Below are positions 1-4,625 of a stretch of 6,956 bases of DNA, one piece after another (position 1 is the first letter of the stretch; each line of letters starts with the position of its first letter). A program made the position numbers and the translations under genes. Source of the DNA: Lysobacteraceae bacterium UBA6001 (lineage in GTDB: Bacteria; Pseudomonadota; Gammaproteobacteria; Xanthomonadales; Xanthomonadaceae); the NCBI GenBank assembly GCA_002429615.1, contig DJAN01000089.1, positions 363-7,318 on the forward strand, written 5' to 3'. Below the pieces are notes generated by a model, which was not told where the DNA came from, did not search any database, and saw only the letters and a program-made list of their open reading frames with translations.

Positions 1-1941
1 CGCCAGCGCCGCTTCCTGCTGTTCCCCGGCTCGGCGCTGGCCAAGCGGCCGCCGCCGTGGGTGCTGGCCGCCACGCTGCTGGATACGCAGAAGGTGTGGG
101 GCCTGACCAACGCGGCGATCGAGCCGGACTGGGCCATCGCCGAACTGCCGCACCTGCTGCTGCGCAAGCACTTCGACCCGCACTGGTCGCGCGCGCAGGG
201 GCATGTGCTGGCATCGGAGCAGATCAGCCTGTTCGGGCTGGTGCTGGCGCCGAAGAAGCCGGTGCACTACGGGCGCATCGATCCGGTCGAGTCGCACGAC
301 ATCTTCGTGCGCCAGGGCCTGGTGACCGGCGAGATCAACACCCGCGCCAGTTTCGTCGCCGACAACCTGCGCGTGCTCGAACAGGCCCGCGAGGAAGAGG
401 CCAAACTGCGTCGCGCCGGCCTGGTGGCCGACGAAGGCTGGCAGGCGCGCTGGTACCTGGACCGGGTGCCTTCGGACATCCATTCGGCCACCGGGCTGGA
501 TGCGTGGTGGAAGGCGCTGGCGCCGGAAAAGCGCCGCCAGCTGCACTGGACGCTGGTGGACCTGCTGCCTGGCGAGGGCAGCGAGGAGGACCGCTATCCG
601 AAGTATTTCCCGCTGGGCGACGCGCGGCTGGCGCTGCACTACCGTTTCGAGCCGGGCGCGGTGGACGACGGCGTCACGCTGGAGGTGCCGTTGCACCTGC
701 TCAACGCATTGGACCCGGCGCGGCTGTCGTGGCTGGCGCCGGGCTTCGTCGCCGACAAGGCCTCGGCGCTGATCCGCAGCCTGCCCAAGGCGCAGCGACG
801 CAACTTCGTGCCGGCGCCGGACTTCGCGCGCGCGTTCTTCGAGGCGTTCACCGCGCCGTCCGCCGATGACCTGCGCGGCGAGCTGGCGCGCTTCCTGGCC
901 AAGGCGACCGGGGTGGCGGTGTCGGCGTTGGATTTCGACGAGCCTGCACTGGAGCCGCACCTGCGCATGAACCTGCGGTTGCGCGACGAAGGCGGCAAGG
1001 TGCTGGCCGAGTCACGCGACCTCGACGCACTGCGTGCGCGCTTCGGCGACCGTGCCGGCGATGCCTTCGCCGCGCGCGCGGGGCGTGCGCTGGCCGCCGA
1101 AGGCCTGCGCGAATTCCCTGCCGCGCCGATCCCGCGCCAGGTGCCGGGCGAAGCGGGCGTGCCGGCCTACCCGGCGTTGGTGGACCAGGGCGACAGCGCC
1201 GCGTTGCGCATCTTTGCCGACCGCGCCGAAGCCGAAGCCGCGCATCCGCTCGGCGTGCGCCGGCTGCTGGAGATCGGTCTGGCCGACAAGGTGAAGCAGG
1301 CGCGCAAGCAGTTGCCGGTGTCGCCGAAGACGGGGCTGCTGTACGCGGCGATCGAATCGCAGGAGCGCCTGCGCGGCGACCTGGTGGATGCGGCGATGAA
1401 CGCGCTGCTCGACCACGGGCTGGAGGACATCCGCGACGCGGGTGCGTTCGCGCAGCGGCGCGACGAGGTGGGCAAGCAGCTGTTCGGCGAGGCGATGCAG
1501 CGTTTGAAGCTGGCCGAGGAAATCCTGTCCGGCGTGGCGGCGATCAAGCCGGCGCTGGAGGCGCCGTTGATGGGGTGGGCGCGTGGCAACCTGGACGACA
1601 TGCTGGCGCAGCTGGCCGCGCTGGTACATCCGGGGTTCCTGCGGCAGACGCCGGCCGAGGCGTTGGCGCAGTTCCCGCGTTACCTGAAGGCGATGCTGTT
1701 GCGGGCCGAGCGCGCCAAGCGCGACCCGACCCGCGACCAGGCGCGGATGCTGGAGCTCAAGCCGTTCCTGGATGCACTGGACGAAGCGGCGGCCCTGGGG
1801 CGTCGCGAGCGGCCGGAGTGGCAGGCGCTGCGCTGGGATCTGGAGGAACTGCGGGTGTCGTTGTTCGCGCAGGAGCTGGGCGCGCGCGGCGGCATTTCGG
1901 CGAAGAAGCTGGCGCAGCGAGTCGCGGCGCTGCGGGGGTGA
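1..1941 (+). CDS. hrpA: ATP-dependent RNA helicase HrpA, C-terminal part (5' end outside window)
   Basis: HrpA is a DEAH-box 3'-5' RNA helicase of proteobacteria, linked to mRNA processing and rescue of stalled or collided ribosomes in the cytoplasm. The frame is open from base 1 and ends at TGA 1939-1941, giving 646 visible residues; E. coli HrpA is about 1300, so roughly the N-terminal half, with the DEAH ATPase core, is missing off the left edge. Visible residues 8-44 (FPGSALAKRPPPWVLAATLL onward, ending IEPDW) match the OB-fold segment that follows the helicase core. The rest matches the HrpA-specific C-terminal domain (DUF3418): SLPKAQRRNFVPAP near 260-273, a YPALVDQGDSAALRIF block near 390, and EELRVSLFAQELG near 615-627. 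I see no frameshift across this stretch. The GTG at 61 is not the start, because homology continues upstream of it. It converges on clc across a REP-filled gap. Identification rests on remembered E. coli HrpA similarity and is strong. Confidence 0.96.
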   Translation, partial: RQRRFLLFPGSALAKRPPPWVLAATLLDTQKVWGLTNAAIEPDWAIAELPHLLLRKHFDPHWSRAQGHVLASEQISLFGLVLAPKKPVHYGRIDPVESHDIFVRQGLVTGEINTRASFVADNLRVLEQAREEEAKLRRAGLVADEGWQARWYLDRVPSDIHSATGLDAWWKALAPEKRRQLHWTLVDLLPGEGSEEDRYPKYFPLGDARLALHYRFEPGAVDDGVTLEVPLHLLNALDPARLSWLAPGFVADKASALIRSLPKAQRRNFVPAPDFARAFFEAFTAPSADDLRGELARFLAKATGVAVSALDFDEPALEPHLRMNLRLRDEGGKVLAESRDLDALRARFGDRAGDAFAARAGRALAAEGLREFPAAPIPRQVPGEAGVPAYPALVDQGDSAALRIFADRAEAEAAHPLGVRRLLEIGLADKVKQARKQLPVSPKTGLLYAAIESQERLRGDLVDAAMNALLDHGLEDIRDAGAFAQRRDEVGKQLFGEAMQRLKLAEEILSGVAAIKPALEAPLMGWARGNLDDMLAQLAALVHPGFLRQTPAEALAQFPRYLKAMLLRAERAKRDPTRDQARMLELKPFLDALDEAAALGRRERPEWQALRWDLEELRVSLFAQELGARGGISAKKLAQRVAALRG

Positions 1942-1970
1942 TTCGGGAACGCGGCGGCTAGCTTCTTTGT

Positions 1971-2044
1971 GTAGGAGGGGCTTCAGCCCCGACGAGCGGA
2001 GTCGCGGGCCGTCGGATGGCAGTCGCGGCTGAAGCCGCTCCCAC
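1971..2044. repeat. REPIN 1: inverted pair of REP palindromes
   Basis: A 74-base unit starts 29 bases after the hrpA stop. The left arm, 1971-1993, begins GTAGGA and contains the hairpin GGGGCTTCAGCCCC followed by GAC. The right arm, 2022-2044, is the same motif inverted, with hairpin core GCGGCTGAAGCCGC and end CCCAC (GTGGG on the minus strand). The arms are each 23 bases, differ at three positions when one is reversed, and flank a 28-base spacer (1994-2021). Each arm can fold alone, or the two arms can pair into one long hairpin. GTAG/GTGG-headed REPs in inverted pairs are known in Xanthomonadaceae and Pseudomonas and are mobilised by RAYT transposases. No U-tract follows, so it is not an obvious intrinsic terminator, though it could stabilise the hrpA mRNA 3' end. 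Confidence 0.9.
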
Positions 2045-2072
2045 AAGGGGGAGAGGCCGCTGCTTTTTCTTG

Positions 2073-2086
2073 GTGGGAGCGGCTTC
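2073..2086 (+). repeat. Truncated REP head (C-type)
   Basis: The 14 bases GTGGGAGCGGCTTC match the first 14 positions of a C-type REP. The distal half, which should continue AGCCGCGAC, is absent and is replaced by TTGTT just before REPIN 2. It starts 51 bases after the right arm of REPIN 1 starts, where an intact REP would be expected, so it looks like a remnant of a deletion or of insertion of the next unit. Confidence 0.75.
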
Positions 2087-2091
2087 TTGTT

Positions 2092-2165
2092 GTGGGAGGG
2101 GCTTCAGCCCCGACGAGCGGAGTCGCGGGCCGTCAGATGGCAGTCGCGGCTGAAGCCGCTCCTAC
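2092..2165. repeat. REPIN 2: near-identical copy of REPIN 1
   Basis: A second 74-base unit lies 121 bases downstream of the first. The left arm is 2092-2114 (GTGGG head, G-type hairpin), the spacer is 2115-2142, and the inverted C-type right arm is 2143-2165 (ending CCTAC). The spacer differs from that of REPIN 1 at one of 28 positions (G to A at 2135). The remaining differences are GTAG versus GTGG head bases, swapped between left and right ends. The near identity indicates recent duplication or insertion of the same family. The end of the right arm extends into a further inverted repeat, GCTCCT (2158-2163) with AGGAGC (2166-2171). Confidence 0.9.
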
Positions 2166-2191
2166 AGGAGCAACAGGCAGTCGCTTTTCCT

Positions 2192-2214
2192 GTAGGAGGG
2201 GCTTCAGCCCCGAC
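2192..2214 (+). repeat. Lone G-type REP beside the clc stop codon
   Basis: A single 23-base REP with GTAG head and hairpin core GGGGCTTCAGCCCC. It has no inverted partner to its right, where clc begins. It ends 8 bases from the clc stop codon (TCA on the plus strand, 2223-2225), so any clc transcript will carry this hairpin at the very start of its 3' UTR. Confidence 0.88.
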
Positions 2215-2222
2215 CCGCAGAG

Positions 2223-4004
2223 TCACTCCCCATCCTCCACCCGCTCGCCCATCAGCTCGCGCTGCCGCTTGTCCAGCTCTTCCGCGTAACGCTTGCGCAC
2301 GAACCCTTCCGACAACACCCCCAGCACCTGGCCGTCGGCATCCACCACCGCCATTTCATCGCTCTGGGTCTGGTCGAAGCGCTGCATCACCACCACCACG
2401 TCCGCATCCGCCGGCAATGCCACTTCGCGGTTGGTCGCGAACTCGGCCAGCGTCGCTTCCGGCTTCACGCCATCGGCATATACCCGCGCCACGGTCACGA
2501 TGCCGGCGTAGCGTCCCTCGCCATCCAGCAGCACCACCCGCGTGCCCGAGCCCAGCGGGAAGCGATGGCGGAACGCCGCCACCGTCGCATCGGCCGCCAT
2601 CGTCGCCGGGTCGCGGCTCATCATCCGCCCCGCGCTCAGGTTGTGGATCCAGCCCACGTCACGCGCGCTCTTGATGCTCTCGCCGCGCAGGTGCAGCCGC
2701 CACGTCGAGAACGAATAGCCGAACACCTGCCGCACCACCGTGCTGGCCACCAGCACCGCGGCCATCACCACGCTGGCCAGCACGAAATCGTGTGTGCCCT
2801 CCAGCACCAGCATCGCCATCGTCATCGGCGCGCCCACCACCGCGGCGGCCAGCGCCGCCATGCCCGCCAGCGCGGCGGAAGTGGGATCGACCAGCGCATC
2901 GCCCACGCCGAGGTTGAGCAGCCCGGCGTACAGCGCGCCCACCAGCGAGCCCATGAACAGCGAGGCGAAGAACAGGCCGCCACGGAAGCCGAAGCCGAGT
3001 GAAATGCCCGATGCCAGGCACTTGAGCAGCAACAGCACGCCCAGCCATAGCAGCGGCGTGTGCCCGGTGAGGTCGATGTGCAGCGCGCCATGCCCGGAGG
3101 ACAGCGTCTGCGGCGTCACCAGCGCCAGCGGAATCAGCAGCAGCCCGCCCAGCACCGGGCGCGCCCAGTTCGGCAGCGGCGTGCGGTTCACACCCTGCTC
3201 GATGCTGGTCACCAGCCGCATCACCGCCACGCCGACCAATGCGCAGACCAGGCCGAGCACGGCGAACAGCGCGTAGTCGCGCGGGTGCAGGCTGGAGACG
3301 GTCGCCGCCGGCAGCAGGTAGGGCGGCAGGCCGGCGGCCTGGGCGATGAAGCTGCCCGCCAGCGCCGCCACGGCGACTGCCGCCAGCGCCGACGGCGTAT
3401 AGGCGCCGATGACGATCTCGAATGCATAGAACGCACCGGCCAGCGGCGCGCCGAACGCGGCGGCGATCGCGCCGGCCGAACCGGCGCCAACCAGGGTGCG
3501 GATATCGGCACGGCGCAGGCGCAGCACCTTGCCCAGCTGCGAGCCACTGCCCGCGCCCATCTGGGTGTATGCCGCCTCCAGCCCCACCGAGGCGCCAAAG
3601 CCATTGGACAGCAGCGTCTGCAACGAGACCACCAGGTTGTCGCGCATCGACATGCGCCCGCCGTGCAGCGCGTTGGCTTCCACCGCATCGAGCAGCTGGC
3701 GCCGGCGCGCGCGCGCCGCGCGCCCGATCAGCCCGACCAGCAGGCCGCCGACCGGCAACACCCATAGCGCATCCAGCCCGACCTCGGCCACCGAGCTGAG
3801 GCGTTCGTTCTCGTCGAAGCCGTACAGCCAGGCCTGCAGCGAATGCGCCAGCCCGGCCTGCAGCAGTGTCAGCAGGCCGGCAATCAGCCCGACCAGCAGC
3901 GCCAGTGCGATGAAGCCACCTTCGCTGCGGCGGAAGAACCGGCGCAGCGCCGGCATCAACCCGGCTTCGCGGGCAGGCGCGGCAGCTGCGTCGGACTCAG
4001 GCAT
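2223..4004 (-). CDS. ClC-family anion channel/transporter with C-terminal CBS domains
   Basis: A 593-residue inner-membrane protein of the ClC family, which moves chloride or related anions as channels or anion/proton exchangers. Hydrophobic segments run from about residue 30 to 430. ClC signatures are GASVGLEAAYTQ (136-148), whose Glu143 fits the gating glutamate; VGAGSAGAIAAAFGAPLAGA (172-191); and the GGLFFA loop (342-347), in place of GxFxP. Residues about 455-510 and 525-575 form two CBS repeats (MMSRDPATMAADATV; MAVVDADGQVLGVLSEG), usually cytoplasmic regulatory modules that bind adenine nucleotides. Canonical residues appear changed: no GSGIP-like serine loop, Ile197 at the internal proton-glutamate position, and Ser433 where a pore tyrosine is expected; these assignments come from manual alignment. 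The start at 4002-4004 is preceded by GGTGAAG overlapping the upstream stop; Met17 is an alternative. It is tightly coupled to the exported-protein gene at 4009-4563. The family is clear; the substrate and channel-versus-exchanger mode are not. Confidence 0.93.
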   Translation of the reverse strand: MPESDAAAAPAREAGLMPALRRFFRRSEGGFIALALLVGLIAGLLTLLQAGLAHSLQAWLYGFDENERLSSVAEVGLDALWVLPVGGLLVGLIGRAARARRRQLLDAVEANALHGGRMSMRDNLVVSLQTLLSNGFGASVGLEAAYTQMGAGSGSQLGKVLRLRRADIRTLVGAGSAGAIAAAFGAPLAGAFYAFEIVIGAYTPSALAAVAVAALAGSFIAQAAGLPPYLLPAATVSSLHPRDYALFAVLGLVCALVGVAVMRLVTSIEQGVNRTPLPNWARPVLGGLLLIPLALVTPQTLSSGHGALHIDLTGHTPLLWLGVLLLLKCLASGISLGFGFRGGLFFASLFMGSLVGALYAGLLNLGVGDALVDPTSAALAGMAALAAAVVGAPMTMAMLVLEGTHDFVLASVVMAAVLVASTVVRQVFGYSFSTWRLHLRGESIKSARDVGWIHNLSAGRMMSRDPATMAADATVAAFRHRFPLGSGTRVVLLDGEGRYAGIVTVARVYADGVKPEATLAEFATNREVALPADADVVVVMQRFDQTQSDEMAVVDADGQVLGVLSEGFVRKRYAEELDKRQRELMGERVEDGE

Positions 4005-4008
4005 CGGC

Positions 4009-4563
4009 TTACTTCACCCGGCGCACTTTCGGCATCGTGTTGTAGCCCTCGATCTGCATGTACCACACCCCGATCAGGCCCGGCTTGATCTTCACCTTGG
4101 GGCTGTCCTTGCGCACGCGCAGTTCGGTGGCTTCGGTCTGCTCCCACTCCTGGCCGTTGGCCAGCACGTAGCGGCGTCCCTTGCCGAAACCGGTGAACTC
4201 GCCGTCGATGGTGCTTTCGATCGGGTCCTTGCTGCCGAAATCGAGGAAGCCGCGGTTCTTGTTGATCACTTCCTGGCGGCCTTCCTCGCGTGCCTGCGCC
4301 AGCGCGGCGGTGCTGGAGCCCGCGGCCGCGGCCGCGGTGGTGGCCTTCTCGGTTTCGGCGGCGACCTTGCCCTGCAGCCAGTCGTTGAGCGCGGCCAGTT
4401 CCGCCGGGGACAGCTTCTGCAGGCCGGCGGCCTTGAACTGGGCCGGTGTCATTTCCTGCTCCAGGTCGCCGCTGACGGCGCGCTGCGCGAAGGCCGCGCC
4501 GGCCGGCAGGCTGAGGGCGATGGCCAGGGCGAGGCCGGACACGAGCGGACGGGACAGTCGCAT
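4009..4563 (-). CDS. Small exported protein of unknown function
   Basis: A 184-residue protein whose start I place at ATG 4561-4563. This start gives a clean signal peptide: MRLSR, then a hydrophobic stretch to about residue 24, then AFA|QRA, predicting cleavage near residue 26. A GGAA Shine-Dalgarno-like sequence (minus strand, 4572-4575) sits 8 bases upstream. The open frame continues further upstream, but that Pro/Gly/Arg-rich extension runs into relA and is not believable. There is no lipobox cysteine, so it is probably periplasmic or secreted. Residues 33-67 (DLEQEMTPAQFKAAGLQKLS onward) form a helical segment. An Ala/Thr-rich stretch (about 65-90) links it to a beta-rich C-terminal domain (about 118-184) with GFGKGRRYVLANGQEWEQTE and a basic RRVK end. 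I recall similar small hypothetical proteins in Xanthomonads but no assigned function. It lies 4 bases upstream of clc, probably in one transcript. Confidence 0.85.
   Translation of the reverse strand: MRLSRPLVSGLALAIALSLPAGAAFAQRAVSGDLEQEMTPAQFKAAGLQKLSPAELAALNDWLQGKVAAETEKATTAAAAAGSSTAALAQAREEGRQEVINKNRGFLDFGSKDPIESTIDGEFTGFGKGRRYVLANGQEWEQTEATELRVRKDSPKVKIKPGLIGVWYMQIEGYNTMPKVRRVK
4012..4018 (-). promoter_or_regulatory. Ribosome binding site of clc inside the end of the upstream gene
   Basis: Read on the minus strand this is GGTGAAG, whose GGTGA is complementary to the 16S anti-Shine-Dalgarno sequence, about 7-9 bases before the ATG at 4004. It overlaps the last codons of the upstream gene, whose TAA is at 4009-4011. 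This supports the chosen clc start and suggests translational coupling. Confidence 0.6.
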
Positions 4564-4567
4564 GACA

Positions 4568-4596
4568 TTGGTTCCAGGCGGGAGATGCGCGATAGT
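4568..4596 (+). promoter_or_regulatory. Candidate sigma-70-type relA promoter in the divergent gap
   Basis: The 62-base gap 4564-4625 separates divergent starts and must hold both promoters unless they lie inside the genes. On the plus strand TTGGTT (4568-4573) is followed, after 17 bases, by GATAGT (4591-4596), a weak -35/-10 pair (3/6 and 4/6 to consensus). It would start transcription near 4603, about 23 bases before the relA GTG. On the minus strand TACACT (4594-4599) could be a -10 for the exported-protein gene, overlapping the relA -10, but I see no good -35 for it. Matched by eye only. Confidence 0.35.
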
Positions 4597-4625
4597 GTAG
4601 ACGCAACCTGTTAGACCGATCCGCC

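Noticed and set aside
57..869. 270-codon overlapping frame inside hrpA on the plus strand
   Set aside because: Composition is typical of a shifted GC-rich frame (Ala/Gly/Arg), and the hrpA frame is continuous through it.
1971..2044. Intrinsic terminators for hrpA or clc in the gap
   Set aside because: The hairpins are strong but no run of Us follows closely on either strand; the nearest T runs (2063-2068, 2184-2187) are too far from a stem base.
1971..2214. Regularly spaced repeats resembling a CRISPR array
   Set aside because: The repeats alternate orientation, the intervening sequences of REPIN 1 and 2 are almost identical rather than unique, there are few copies and no cas gene. REPINs explain it better.
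2659..3765. 368-codon alternative frame within clc on the minus strand
   Set aside because: Ala/Gly/Arg-rich frame-shadow translation overlapping a clear ClC protein, with no family resemblance.
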